Counted from the stretch's first letter, positions 51,401 to 61,755 are shown. The stretch: DNA of 64,000 nt from Streptococcus oralis (GCF_024399415.1 NZ_CP029257.1:519501-583500); one strand, 5' to 3'. Numbers and translations: made by a program. The notes: a model not told the origin generated them from the letters alone.

Positions 51401-52033
51401 ATGTTAAAAAGAATAAGAAACTATTATAAAAACAAACCAACTCAAGCTGTCCTAATGCTCATAGTTCTTATTTGGTCAGTATATGAGATTGGTGCGACCA
51501 GCTTGGCAAGTAACTCGGCATTAACTAAGGAATTCATGCATAGTCGGTATGTTATAGTTTGGCCAATGGTAGATAAGAAAATGAAATTATACCATTATGC
51601 GGAAGAATGGACTAATGACGTTTTAGTTGGAATGATGCATTTAGACTATGGAAATATAAGAATAACTAGTTTTCCTAAAAAATGGGAGAGTGAAGCTGAA
51701 GTTTACTATACGCTGACTCAGGATGAGTATGCTGATAGAGTATATTTTTTCTTAGACGAGCCAATTTCCAAAGCCTATATCAGCAGATTAGAACAAAATT
51801 ATTATTTGATTTCAAAGAATGCAGTTGCTATTAAAGAGGAAACAGGTAAAACGGTTGAACAGTTAGTTCAAGAAGTGGGGAATGCAAGGAAAACCTTCTT
51901 ATCAGCTCTTGGAAAGATGAAAATCCTTCGTTTGGTTTATTTGATTCTTCGTATGATAGTATTGTTGCAGTGTATCAGGTGGTCGGGTCAGCGTAGAAAA
52001 AGGAAAGAGAACGAAATTTTGCAGAATAGATAG
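51401..52033 (+). CDS. Hypothetical membrane protein of the toxin island
   Basis: A 210-residue protein with a hydrophobic helix near the N-terminus (AVLMLIVLIWSVYEIGATSL) and another near the C-terminus (LRLVYLILRMIVLLQCI), so the middle 130 residues are probably outside. The ATG at 51401 has GGAGAG just upstream. I do not recognise the family; an immunity role is possible given the neighbours. Confidence 0.6.
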   Translation: MLKRIRNYYKNKPTQAVLMLIVLIWSVYEIGATSLASNSALTKEFMHSRYVIVWPMVDKKMKLYHYAEEWTNDVLVGMMHLDYGNIRITSFPKKWESEAEVYYTLTQDEYADRVYFFLDEPISKAYISRLEQNYYLISKNAVAIKEETGKTVEQLVQEVGNARKTFLSALGKMKILRLVYLILRMIVLLQCIRWSGQRRKRKENEILQNR

Positions 52034-52226
52034 AGCTCCCAAAAGGTATGATGATAAAGAGCTTCCAAACAATCAAAAAGATATTCATTTGGTAAAGAAT
52101 GGGATTGTTGTCAGCTACCAAGGGGAGAAAGTTTTTTATGTAACCAATAACAAGTCCTACACGATCACCATCACCAATGTAGACGACAAACCGGCGCACT
52201 TTGAAGCTCAAGTGGTGGATAGGTAA
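52034..52226 (+). pseudogene. Gene fragment, 3' tail type T (copy 2)
   Basis: The frame (shifted relative to the preceding gene) reads RAPKRYDDKELPNNQKDIHL, then SYTITITNVDDKPAHFEAQ and VVDR-stop. The last 70-80 bp match the fragment at 51143-51220. No start codon precedes it. Confidence 0.5.
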
Positions 52227-52229
52227 AAT

Positions 52230-52256
52230 TTCAGCTCTCAAATGAGGGCTTTTTTA
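52230..52256 (+). terminator. Terminator at the end of the island
   Basis: AGCTCTC-AAAT-GAGGGCT stem-loop followed by TTTTT. Confidence 0.7.
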
Positions 52257-52330
52257 GATACAAGTTTCAAAAAAGAAGCAAATATGATATACTAAAGAAC
52301 GAATATTCTATTAGAATTAGGACAAGCAAT

Positions 52331-53374
52331 ATGAAACAAACGATTATTCTTTTATACGGTGGGCGTAGTGCAGAGCGTGAAGTCTCTGTCCTTTCAGCTG
52401 AAAGTGTGATGCGTGTGGTCAACTACGATCGTTTCACAGTCAAGACTTTCTTCATCAGCCAATCAGGTGACTTTATCAAAACGCAAGAATTTAGCCAGAC
52501 TCCAGGTCAAGAGGATCGTCTCATGACCAATGAGACCATTGACTGGGACAAGAAAATCGCGCAAAGTGCCATCTATGAAGAAGGTGCAGTGGTCTTTCCA
52601 GTTCTTCATGGTCCGATGGGAGAAGATGGCTCTGTTCAAGGATTCCTTGAAGTTTTGAAAATGCCTTATGTCGGTTGCAATATCTTGTCATCAAGTCTTG
52701 CCATGGATAAAATCACGACCAAGCGTGTGTTAGAATCTGTCGGGATCGCTCAAGTTCCTTATGTGGCCATTGTCGAAGGAGATGATGTGACTTCTAAAAT
52801 CGCTGAAGTTGAAGAAAAACTGACTTATCCAGTCTTCACGAAGCCGTCAAACATGGGTTCCAGTGTCGGTATTTCTAAGTCTGAAAACCAAGAAGAACTC
52901 CGCCAAGCTCTAGAACTTGCCTTCCAATATGACAGCCGTGTCTTGGTAGAGCAAGGGGTAAATGCCCGTGAAATCGAGGTTGGTCTCTTGGGCAACTACG
53001 AAGTGAAGAGCACGCTTCCTGGTGAAGTGGTCAAGGATGTTGCCTTTTATGACTACGATGCCAAATATATCGATAACAAGATTACCATGGACATCCCAGC
53101 CAAGATTAGTGATGATGTAGTAGCTGTCATGCGTCATAATGCAGAAACAGCCTTCCGTGCAATCGGTGGCCTCGGTCTGTCTCGTTGTGATTTCTTCTAT
53201 ACCGATAAGGGCGAGATTTTCCTAAATGAGCTCAATACCATGCCAGGTTTTACCCAGTGGTCTATGTATCCACTGCTTTGGGACAATATGGGGTTCAGCT
53301 ACCCAGAACTAATCGAGCATTTGGTTGACCTTGCTAAGGAAAGCTTTGACAAGCGCGAAGCGCATTTGCTATAA
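52331..53374 (+). CDS. ddl: D-alanine--D-alanine ligase
   Basis: ATP-grasp enzyme of 347 residues that makes the D-Ala-D-Ala dipeptide. [17 protein letters not shown] at the N-terminus, [30 protein letters not shown] and the end [18 protein letters not shown] are all present. The Phe/Tyr specificity position is not judged. A TATACT (52288-52293) lies upstream. Confidence 0.96.
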   Translation: MKQTIILLYGGRSAEREVSVLSAESVMRVVNYDRFTVKTFFISQSGDFIKTQEFSQTPGQEDRLMTNETIDWDKKIAQSAIYEEGAVVFPVLHGPMGEDGSVQGFLEVLKMPYVGCNILSSSLAMDKITTKRVLESVGIAQVPYVAIVEGDDVTSKIAEVEEKLTYPVFTKPSNMGSSVGISKSENQEELRQALELAFQYDSRVLVEQGVNAREIEVGLLGNYEVKSTLPGEVVKDVAFYDYDAKYIDNKITMDIPAKISDDVVAVMRHNAETAFRAIGGLGLSRCDFFYTDKGEIFLNELNTMPGFTQWSMYPLLWDNMGFSYPELIEHLVDLAKESFDKREAHLL

Positions 53375-53385
53375 AAATGAAAGAG

Positions 53386-53446
53386 AGGGTAGAAGCCGGA
53401 ACTATCACTGCATGGTGACTAGAGTTCTCGGACTTCAACCCTTTTT
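53386..53446 (+). terminator. Long hairpin between ddl and murF
   Basis: Paired blocks in order: AGGGT/ACCCT, GAAG/CTTC, CCG/CGG, GAACT/AGTTC and ATCAC around TGCATGG, followed by TTTTT. It could be a terminator or an attenuator before murF. Confidence 0.55.
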
Positions 53447-53458
53447 AAAGGAGTAGAA

Positions 53459-54832
53459 ATGAAATTAACAATCCACGAAGTGGCTCAAGTTGTAGGAGCT
53501 AAAAATGATATCAGCATCTTTGAGGACACCCAGTTAGAAAAAGCTGAGTTTGACAGTCGTTTGATTGCGACAGGAGATTTATTTGTCCCCCTCAAAGGTG
53601 CGCGTGACGGTCATGACTTTATCGAAACAGCTTTTGAAAATGATGCAGCAATAACCCTCTCTGAGAAGGAAGTAGAAGGTCATCCCTACATTCTAGTAGA
53701 TGATGTCTTGACTGCCTTTCAAACCCTAGCTGCCTACTACCTTAAAAAAACGGCTGTTGATGTCTTTGCTGTTACAGGTTCAAATGGAAAGACAACGACC
53801 AAGGATATGCTGGCGCATTTGCTGTCAACAACCTACAAGACTTACAAAACACAAGGAAACTACAATAACGAGATCGGACTTCCTTATACAGTTCTTCATA
53901 TGCCTGATGATACTGAAAAGTTGGTCTTGGAGATGGGACAGGATCACTTGGGAGATATCCATCTCTTGTCTCAATTAGCCCACCCAAAGACAGCCATCGT
54001 TACCTTGGTTGGGGAAGCCCATTTGGCCTTTTTCAAAGACCGTTCCGAGATTGCTAAGGGGAAAATGCAAATTGCAGACGGGATGGCACCTGGTTCCTTG
54101 CTTTTAGCGCCAACTGACCCTATTGTAGAGGAATACTTGCCAACTGATAAAAAGGTGGTCCGTTTTGGGCAAGGAGCAGAGCTGGAAATTACCGACTTGG
54201 TTGAGCGTAAGGATAGCTTGACCTTTAAGGCCAATTTCTTGGAGCAAGCCCTTGATCTGCCAGTAACTGGTAAGTACAATGCCACCAATGCTATGATTGC
54301 ATCCTATGTTGCCCTGCAAGAAGGAGTCTCAGAGGAGCAAATTCGTCAGGCCTTCCAGAACCTAGAATTGACCCGAAATCGTACTGAGTGGAAGAAAGCA
54401 GCCAATGGAGCAGATATTCTGTCTGACGTATACAATGCTAATCCAACAGCTATGAAGTTGATTTTGGAGACATTCTCTGCCATCCCAGCCAACGAAGGAG
54501 GCAAGAAAATCGCTGTCTTGGCAGACATGAAGGAACTCGGAGACCAGTCTGTCCAACTCCATAACCAGATGATTTTGAGCCTATCGCCAGATGTGGTGGA
54601 TACCGTGATTTTCTATGGAGAAGATATTGCGGAATTAAGCCAGCTGGCTAGTCAAATGTTCCCAATCGGTCACGTTTTCTACTTCAAGAAAACAGCTGAC
54701 GAGGACCAATTTGAAGACCTAGTCAAGAAGGTTAAGGAAAGCCTTGGAGCCAATGACCAAATTTTGCTTAAAGGCTCTAACTCCATGAATCTAGCCAAGC
54801 TGGTAGAAAGTTTAGAAAATGAATGCAAGTGA
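53459..54832 (+). CDS. murF: UDP-N-acetylmuramoyl-tripeptide--D-alanyl-D-alanine ligase
   Basis: Adds the D-Ala-D-Ala made by Ddl to the muramyl-tripeptide, 457 residues. The Mur-ligase ATP motif is AVTGSNGKTTTKDML near residue 105, with YNNEIGLPYTVL and the NATNAMIASYVAL and VYNANPTAM regions downstream. AAAGGAG precedes the start. The stop is overlapped by the following Nudix gene. Confidence 0.96.
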   Translation: MKLTIHEVAQVVGAKNDISIFEDTQLEKAEFDSRLIATGDLFVPLKGARDGHDFIETAFENDAAITLSEKEVEGHPYILVDDVLTAFQTLAAYYLKKTAVDVFAVTGSNGKTTTKDMLAHLLSTTYKTYKTQGNYNNEIGLPYTVLHMPDDTEKLVLEMGQDHLGDIHLLSQLAHPKTAIVTLVGEAHLAFFKDRSEIAKGKMQIADGMAPGSLLLAPTDPIVEEYLPTDKKVVRFGQGAELEITDLVERKDSLTFKANFLEQALDLPVTGKYNATNAMIASYVALQEGVSEEQIRQAFQNLELTRNRTEWKKAANGADILSDVYNANPTAMKLILETFSAIPANEGGKKIAVLADMKELGDQSVQLHNQMILSLSPDVVDTVIFYGEDIAELSQLASQMFPIGHVFYFKKTADEDQFEDLVKKVKESLGANDQILLKGSNSMNLAKLVESLENECK

Positions 54833-55430
54833 TTTTACCAAGTATCTGCAAAGAATGCTAGCCATTACGGATACTGGATTAACCTTTACAAAAGATCCTT
54901 TCGACCGTGAGCGCTACGAGGACTTGCGAATCCTGTTATCTGAAATGTTGAATCAGGTATCAGACCTCGATGCAGAAGAAGTGGCAGAAGTCATGAAACC
55001 GACTTCCGCTTATGCAACTCCTCTGATGGACGTCCGTGCTTGGATTGTTGAGGATGAAAAAGTATGTTTAGTTAGAGGAAAAGGGGAGGATAGTTGGGCT
55101 TTGCCAGGTGGATTTGGTGAAGTCGGCTACTCTCCAACCGAAAATATTCTTAAAGAAATTGAAGAAGAAACTGGTTTTACAGCAAAAGCTGAAAGGCTGC
55201 TTGCAGTTTTTGATACCAATCGTTTCCAACTACAGAGCAAACAATATGCAAAGTTTGTCTTTGAATGTCAACTTCTTGACGGACAATTTCAAGAAAATCA
55301 AGAAATTGCTGAGCTTCAATTTTTTGCCATTGACCAATTGCCAGTTTTATCTGAAAAACGCATCACCAAGGAGCAAATGGAGATTCTTTGGCAAGTTTAT
55401 AAAGGACAAAGAGACCAATATGTTGATTAG
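54819..55430 (+). CDS. Nudix hydrolase with N-terminal helical domain
   Basis: A 203-residue protein. The N-terminal 65 residues (FTKYLQRMLAITDTGLTFTK) are a Nudix_N-like helical domain, followed by the Nudix fold with box GGFGEVGYSPTENILKEIEEE. The usual Arg of the REUxEE core is Lys (KEIEEE). The substrate, some nucleoside diphosphate derivative, is unknown. It overlaps the end of murF by 14 bp. Confidence 0.85.
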   Translation: MNASDFTKYLQRMLAITDTGLTFTKDPFDRERYEDLRILLSEMLNQVSDLDAEEVAEVMKPTSAYATPLMDVRAWIVEDEKVCLVRGKGEDSWALPGGFGEVGYSPTENILKEIEEETGFTAKAERLLAVFDTNRFQLQSKQYAKFVFECQLLDGQFQENQEIAELQFFAIDQLPVLSEKRITKEQMEILWQVYKGQRDQYVD

Positions 55431-55474
55431 TTTATGCTAGAGAAGTTGACAAATCAAAAAAGGGTATCTACAAG

Positions 55475-55558
55475 GTGCATTTCTGCAATACAAATGATAT
55501 AATAGGTTGCGAATTTAAGACTCAAGTATTCTATGCATGGCATAGAATCAAGTTTTTT
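55475..55558 (+). promoter_or_regulatory. Promoter plus hairpin (attenuator or short RNA)
   Basis: GTGCAT, 17 bp, TATAAT (55498-55503), then about 25 bp later the perfect stem ATTCTATGC-ATG-GCATAGAAT followed by AAGTTTTTTC. A transcript of about 50 bases would result, or read-through into the membrane-protein gene at 55629. Confidence 0.5.
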
Positions 55559-55628
55559 CAAAAAATTTAAAAGCTGGGGGGAGTGAATTTTTTTTACTGC
55601 CTCTAGCTAGATGAACGAGGAATAGAAT

Positions 55629-56333
55629 ATGAATTTGTGGGATAAATTATTTACCACACAGATATCAGAACCGCCCCAGTTTGAACTTCACTGGTACATT
55701 GGTTTGTTATGTTTATTGGCTCTTACTTTTTATGCTTCTTATCGTTTTCGCGACAAAGTTGCTTACCAGCGTTTTATTCAGATTCTTCAGTCTGTTCAAC
55801 TGATTGTTCTGTATAGCTGGTATTGGGGGAATCTCATGCCTCTGTCAGAAAGTTTGCCCTTCTATCATTGCCGTATCGCCATGTTTGTGATGCTCTTAAT
55901 TCCAGGGACATCCAAGTACAAACAGTACTTTGCCCTTTTAGGAACTTTTGGAGCAACAGCAGCACTGGCTTACCCACTCTTTGATCCCTACCCATTTCCA
56001 CACGTGACCATTTTGTCCTTCATTATCGGACATGTTGCCCTTTTAGGAAATGCGCTCCTATACTTGTTTAGAAACTATCAACCTTCCCTTCTCGATTTGA
56101 AGAATGTGGTGGTGATTACCTTCGCCTTAAATGGCTTGATATGGGTTGTCAACTTAGTTGTAGGTGGAGATTATGGATTTTTAAACAAACCACCACTTGT
56201 TGGAAGCTTCGGCCAGCCCTTAAATTATCTCATTGTTTCGACTGTTATCGTGATAGCAATTCGCTTAACAGGGAAATTAGTAGAAAATTTTTTACAACAA
56301 AAATCGGAAGAATTTATTCAAGAGAAGATCTAA
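55629..56333 (+). CDS. TIGR02206-type (YwaF-like) integral membrane protein
   Basis: A 234-residue membrane protein with about seven hydrophobic helices. YSWYWGNLMPLSESLPFYHCRIAMFVML is the characteristic region of this family, and PPLVGSFGQPLNYLI lies near the end. The function is unknown. It has its own promoter region and terminator. Confidence 0.82.
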   Translation: MNLWDKLFTTQISEPPQFELHWYIGLLCLLALTFYASYRFRDKVAYQRFIQILQSVQLIVLYSWYWGNLMPLSESLPFYHCRIAMFVMLLIPGTSKYKQYFALLGTFGATAALAYPLFDPYPFPHVTILSFIIGHVALLGNALLYLFRNYQPSLLDLKNVVVITFALNGLIWVVNLVVGGDYGFLNKPPLVGSFGQPLNYLIVSTVIVIAIRLTGKLVENFLQQKSEEFIQEKI

Positions 56334-56352
56334 AATGATCTTCTCTTTTTTG
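56321..56352 (+). terminator. Terminator after the membrane-protein gene
   Basis: AGAGAAGATC / GATCTTCTCT perfect 10-bp stem that includes the stop codon in its loop, followed by TTTTT. Confidence 0.88.
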
Positions 56353-56483
56353 GATTTTTAAGAAACAAAAAAGAAATTGTGAACGTTAACTTCAAATAAT
56401 CTCTTAGAAGAAGAATTTTTCTAGAATTTTCTCAAAAAACATGCAGGAATTTTATCAAAAACTAAGCACGATTGGATTTTTTG

Positions 56484-56492
56484 TGTTATAAT
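56484..56492 (+). promoter_or_regulatory. Extended -10 promoter of ftsA
   Basis: TGT-TATAAT, a perfect extended -10 box about 78 bp before the ftsA start. Confidence 0.6.
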
Positions 56493-56569
56493 ATTCTTTG
56501 AATAGCTATGCCCAAACATAGTTATTAAATAGAAGTGAGAAACTTGGAAGACAGAGAGGATGCGATGTA

Positions 56570-57940
56570 ATGACTAGAGATGGTTTTTTTACAGGCTTAG
56601 ATATCGGAACTAGCTCGATTAAAGTGCTAGTAGCTGAGCATAGAGATGGCGAAGTAAATGTAATTGGTGTTAGCAATGCCAAAAGTAAAGGTGTAAAAGA
56701 CGGAATTATTGTTGATATTGAAGCAGCTGCTTCAGCGATCAAATCCGCAATCACACAGGCAGAAGAGAAAGCTGGTATTTCTATTAAGTCTGTTAACGTT
56801 GGCCTTCCAGCAAACCTCTTGCAGGTTGAACCAACACAAGGAATGATTCCTGTAACTTCAGATACCAAAGAAATCACAGATCAAGATGTTGAAAATGTTG
56901 TCAAATCAGCTTTGACAAAGAGCATGACTCCTGACCGTGAAGTGATTACCTTTATTCCAGAAGAATTCATCGTGGATGGATTCCAAGGCATCCGTGACCC
57001 TCGTGGTATGATGGGTGTCCGCTTGGAAATGCGTGGTCTGCTTTACACAGGTCCTCGTACGATTCTACACAATCTTCGCAAGACGGTTGAGCGTGTAGGT
57101 ATTCATGTTGATAACGTGATTATTTCACCTTTGGCAATCGTGAACTCCGTTCTCAATGAAGGTGAACGTGAATTTGGTGCGACTGTCATTGACATGGGTG
57201 GAGGTCAGACTACTGTAGCGACTATTCGCAACCAAGAATTGCAGTTCACTAACATCTACCAAGAAGGTGGAGATTACGTTACTAAAGACATTTCTAAAGT
57301 CTTGAAAACATCTCAAAAAATTGCAGAAAGTTTGAAACTGAACTATGGTGAAGCTTACGTTCCACTTGCAAGTAACGAAACTTTCCAAGTTGAAGTAATT
57401 GGTGAAGTAGAACCTGTTGAAGTAACCGAAAGCTACTTGGCAGAAATTATCTCAGCACGCATCAAACATATCTTTGACCAAATCAAACAAGAGTTGGAAA
57501 GAAGACACTTGTTAGATTTGCCAGGAGGTATCGTCCTTATCGGTGGAAATGCAATTTTGCCAGGAATTGTTGAATTAGCCCAAGAAGTATTTGGTGTTCG
57601 CGTAAAACTTTATGTACCAAATCAAGTTGGAATTCGCAACCCTGCATTTGCGCACGTGATTAGCTTGTCTGAGTTTGCTGGTAAATTGACTGAAGTCAAT
57701 CTTCTTGCTCAAAAAGCAGTTAAAGGAGATGAATTCCTTCGTCAAAAACCAATCAACTTTGGCATTCCAAATCAACGTTTGAATCCTGTAGCGCAACCAA
57801 GTCCAGCACAAACAGCTCCAGCTGAAACCGTGCAGGAAGCTCCAGTTGCTCCCAAGGAAGAATTCCAAGCAAGTTCTCAAAGTAAACCGAAGCTAACAGA
57901 ACGTTTCCGTGGTTTGATCGGAAGCATGTTTGATGAATAA
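56570..57940 (+). CDS. ftsA: Cell division protein FtsA
   Basis: Actin-like protein of 456 residues that tethers FtsZ to the membrane. FTGLDIGTSSIKVLVAE (phosphate 1), ATVIDMGGGQTTVA (phosphate 2) and GGIVLIGGNAILPGI (adenosine) motifs are clear. The C-terminus ends in an amphipathic membrane-targeting helix (KLTERFRGLIGSMFDE) after a Pro/Gln-rich linker. ftsZ follows 16 bp later. Confidence 0.96.
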   Translation: MTRDGFFTGLDIGTSSIKVLVAEHRDGEVNVIGVSNAKSKGVKDGIIVDIEAAASAIKSAITQAEEKAGISIKSVNVGLPANLLQVEPTQGMIPVTSDTKEITDQDVENVVKSALTKSMTPDREVITFIPEEFIVDGFQGIRDPRGMMGVRLEMRGLLYTGPRTILHNLRKTVERVGIHVDNVIISPLAIVNSVLNEGEREFGATVIDMGGGQTTVATIRNQELQFTNIYQEGGDYVTKDISKVLKTSQKIAESLKLNYGEAYVPLASNETFQVEVIGEVEPVEVTESYLAEIISARIKHIFDQIKQELERRHLLDLPGGIVLIGGNAILPGIVELAQEVFGVRVKLYVPNQVGIRNPAFAHVISLSEFAGKLTEVNLLAQKAVKGDEFLRQKPINFGIPNQRLNPVAQPSPAQTAPAETVQEAPVAPKEEFQASSQSKPKLTERFRGLIGSMFDE

Positions 57941-57950
57941 AAGAGGATAA

Positions 57951-59213
<1,263 letters not shown>

Positions 59214-59216
59214 TCA

Positions 59217-59888
59217 ATGAATTTGAAAAAAAATACTGAATTAGTTTTTCAGCAAATAGCTGATGCTAGTCAAGAAGCCAACCGTGCTCTAGATGCTGTT
59301 TCAGTAATCGCAGTGACAAAGTATGTAGATGTACAAACAGCGGAAGCCTTGCTTCCGCTTGGTGTCCGTCATATAGGTGAAAATCGAGTCGATAAATTTT
59401 TAGAAAAATATCAGGCCTTGAAAGATTACCCAGTTACTTGGCATTTAATAGGAACACTACAGAGACGGAAAGTGAAAGAAGTAATCCCATATGTGGATTA
59501 CTTTCATGCTTTAGACTCCCTGAAGTTAGCCCAGGAAATTCAAAAGAGAACAGATCATGTTATCAAGTGTTTCTTGCAGGTCAATATTTCTGGGGAAGAA
59601 AGCAAGCATGGGTTTTCAAAAGAAGAATTGCTAGAACTTTTGCCAGAATTGGCTAAGTTAGATCAGATTGAGTATGTTGGTTTAATGACCATGGCTCCTT
59701 TTGAGGCAGACAGTGATGAATTGAAAGAAATTTTCAAGGATACGCAGGCTCTGCAAGCAGAAATTAGAGAAAAACAAATCCCTAATATGCCGATGACAGA
59801 GCTAAGCATGGGAATGAGTCGTGATTTTAAAGAAGCGATTCAGTTCGGCTCAACCTTTGTTCGAATCGGTACAGCATTTTTTAAATAG
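59217..59888 (+). CDS. ylmE: YggS/YlmE family PLP-binding protein
   Basis: A 223-residue single-domain PLP homeostasis protein. The PLP Lys is in VIAVTKYVDV near residue 35, and WHLIGTLQRRKV and ELSMGMSRDF are conserved. It starts 3 bp after the ftsZ stop. Confidence 0.93.
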   Translation: MNLKKNTELVFQQIADASQEANRALDAVSVIAVTKYVDVQTAEALLPLGVRHIGENRVDKFLEKYQALKDYPVTWHLIGTLQRRKVKEVIPYVDYFHALDSLKLAQEIQKRTDHVIKCFLQVNISGEESKHGFSKEELLELLPELAKLDQIEYVGLMTMAPFEADSDELKEIFKDTQALQAEIREKQIPNMPMTELSMGMSRDFKEAIQFGSTFVRIGTAFFK

Positions 59889-59897
59889 GAGAGAGCT

Positions 59898-60428
59898 ATG
59901 TCTTTAAAAGATAGATTCGATAAATTTATAGATTATTTTACAGAAGACGGAGAAGAAACGACTAACTACCAGACTCAACAAGAGGAAACAGTTAGCCCAG
60001 CCATCTCATCTTCTAAAGAATTACCAGCACCTGCTCAGTCAGGATCAGCAAAAGATGCAAATATTACTCGTCTACATGCGCGTCAGCAAGAATTAGCAAT
60101 GCAAAGCCATCGTTCAGATGAGAAAGTGACAATTGACGTTCGCTATCCAAGAAAATATGAAGATGCAACTGAAATTGTAGATTTGTTGGCTGGCAATGAA
60201 AGTATTTTGATTGATTTCCAATACATGACAGAGGTACAAGCCCGTCGTTGCCTTGATTACTTGGACGGAGCCCGTCATGTCTTGGCTGGAAATATGAAAA
60301 AAGTTGCGAGCACGATGTATCTATTGACTCCTGTCAACGTTGTCGTGAATATTGAAGATATCAAACTTCCAGATGAATCACAAAGCGCTGAGTTTGGTTT
60401 TGATATTAAACGAAATAGAGCAAGATAA
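59898..60428 (+). CDS. sepF: Cell division protein SepF
   Basis: A 176-residue FtsZ-binding protein with an N-terminal membrane-targeting helix ([15 protein letters not shown]), a variable linker, and the C-terminal SepF domain ([33 protein letters not shown]). The stop overlaps the ylmG start. Confidence 0.94.
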   Translation: MSLKDRFDKFIDYFTEDGEETTNYQTQQEETVSPAISSSKELPAPAQSGSAKDANITRLHARQQELAMQSHRSDEKVTIDVRYPRKYEDATEIVDLLAGNESILIDFQYMTEVQARRCLDYLDGARHVLAGNMKKVASTMYLLTPVNVVVNIEDIKLPDESQSAEFGFDIKRNRAR

Positions 60429-60688
60429 TGATTTTCTTAATCCGTTTAATCCAAAATGCGGTTAGCATTTATTCCATCATTCTCGTTGCATTTGCTCTTC
60501 TTTCATGGTTTCCAAATGCCTATGAAAGCCAACTAGGTCGCTTAGTTATCAGACTTGCTCGCCCAGTTATTGAGCCACTTCGTAAACTCAATCTACAATT
60601 TGCTGGTCTTGACTTTACGGTTTGGGCAGCGCTGATTCTGATTCAGTTTGTTGGAAATCTCTTAACACGACTAGTCTTATTACTATGA
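60428..60688 (+). CDS. ylmG: YggT family membrane protein YlmG
   Basis: An 86-residue protein with two helices (SIYSIILVAFALLSWFP and FTVWAALILIQFVGNLL) and the YggT motif PVIEPLRKL. It shares single-base and 4-base overlaps with sepF and ylmH, as usual in this cluster. Confidence 0.92.
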   Translation: MIFLIRLIQNAVSIYSIILVAFALLSWFPNAYESQLGRLVIRLARPVIEPLRKLNLQFAGLDFTVWAALILIQFVGNLLTRLVLLL

Positions 60689-61476
60689 CAGCAAATCGAG
60701 CCATTTATCAGCATTTTTCCCAAGATGATATTCCCTTTATTGATAAGGGTTTAGAGTGGTTCAAGCGTGTAGAAGATACCTATGCGCCGGTACTTACTCC
60801 TTTTATCAATCCCCATCAGGAACAGATTTTGAGGGTGCTAGCTGGGACATATGGACTGGGTTGCCAAAGTAGTGGTGATGTTCTTCCGACAGAGTCGGTT
60901 CGTGTTCTTCTCTATCCAGATTACTTTGAACCGGAGATATCAGACTTTGAAATGGCCTTGTTGGAAATTTGCTATCCGAGTAAGTTTGAACAACTGAGTC
61001 ATGGAAAAATATTGGGAACAATCATCAACCAACTAGGAATTGACCGTAAATTATTTGGTGATATCTTGGTAGATGAAAAGAGAGCACAGATTTTTGTCAA
61101 TCGTGATTTCATTCCTCTTTTTCAGGATGGAATAAGAAAGATTGGCAGACTTCCTGTATCGCTGGAGGAACGTCCTTTTACCGATAGGATTTTGTCTAAA
61201 ATTGATTATAGAGAACGAGAAATTTTAGTTTCGAGTTTTCGATTGGATGCCCTCTTATCAAGTGCCTTGAAATTATCTAGAAATCAAACTAGCCAACTGA
61301 TTGAGAAAAAATCTGTCCAGGTAAATTATCATGTGATTGAAAAATCTGATTACCAGGTTGCAGTTGGAGATTTGATCAGTGTGAGAAAGTTTGGTCGTTT
61401 GAAAGTTGTCAAAGACAATGGTCAGACCAAAAAGGATAAGAAAAAACTAACAGTCCGGCTACTTTTAAGCAAGTGA
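60685..61476 (+). CDS. ylmH: S4-domain RNA-binding protein YlmH
   Basis: A 263-residue protein with a C-terminal S4 domain (FRLDALLSSALKLSRNQTSQ). The ATG at 60685 overlaps the ylmG stop as ATGA; the longer frame from 60622 has no support. In Firmicutes YlmH has been linked to handling stalled ribosomes; its place in the division cluster is conserved. Confidence 0.92.
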   Translation: MTANRAIYQHFSQDDIPFIDKGLEWFKRVEDTYAPVLTPFINPHQEQILRVLAGTYGLGCQSSGDVLPTESVRVLLYPDYFEPEISDFEMALLEICYPSKFEQLSHGKILGTIINQLGIDRKLFGDILVDEKRAQIFVNRDFIPLFQDGIRKIGRLPVSLEERPFTDRILSKIDYREREILVSSFRLDALLSSALKLSRNQTSQLIEKKSVQVNYHVIEKSDYQVAVGDLISVRKFGRLKVVKDNGQTKKDKKKLTVRLLLSK

Positions 61477-61484
61477 GAAGAAAT

Positions 61485-61739
61485 ATGTCGATTACACCAC
61501 AAGAAATAAGTGATAAAGCTTTCTCAAGAACATTCAGAGGCTACAATCAGGAAGAAGTTGACCTCTTTCTTGATAAGATTTACTTTGAATTAGAGGAGAT
61601 GATTCGATACAAAGATGAAACTGAACTCTATATCAAAAAACTAGAAGAACGTCTTTCCTATTATACGAATGATATTCCTAAGAGAACAGTAACAAGCGAG
61701 CAAGAACCAGAAGCAATTAATGATTCTATTTTTTATTAA
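61485..61739 (+). CDS. Miniature DivIVA-like protein
   Basis: An 84-residue protein (MSITPQEISDKAFSRTFRGY) with the complete DivIVA N-terminal lipid-binding domain (FRGYNQEEVDLFLDKIYFEL) and the block KKLEERLSYY, then a short unrelated tail. It aligns with the first ~60 residues of the full DivIVA encoded 16 bp downstream, so it is a partial duplication. GAGAAG precedes the ATG. It lacks the coiled coil needed for DivIVA assembly, although the GpsB proteins show that short DivIVA-domain proteins can act in division. Confidence 0.85.
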   Translation: MSITPQEISDKAFSRTFRGYNQEEVDLFLDKIYFELEEMIRYKDETELYIKKLEERLSYYTNDIPKRTVTSEQEPEAINDSIFY

Positions 61740-61755
61740 GTAAGTGAGGAAAAGT

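Noticed and set aside
43619..52256. Whether the toxin island is a prophage or integrative element
   Set aside because: No integrase, transposase, att-type direct repeats at the edges or phage structural genes are visible; exchange through flanking housekeeping genes is more likely.
55511..55530. TTTAAG followed by ACTCAAG, considered as a CiaR box
   Set aside because: Only one half matches TTTAAG, and it lies downstream of the -10 box rather than upstream.
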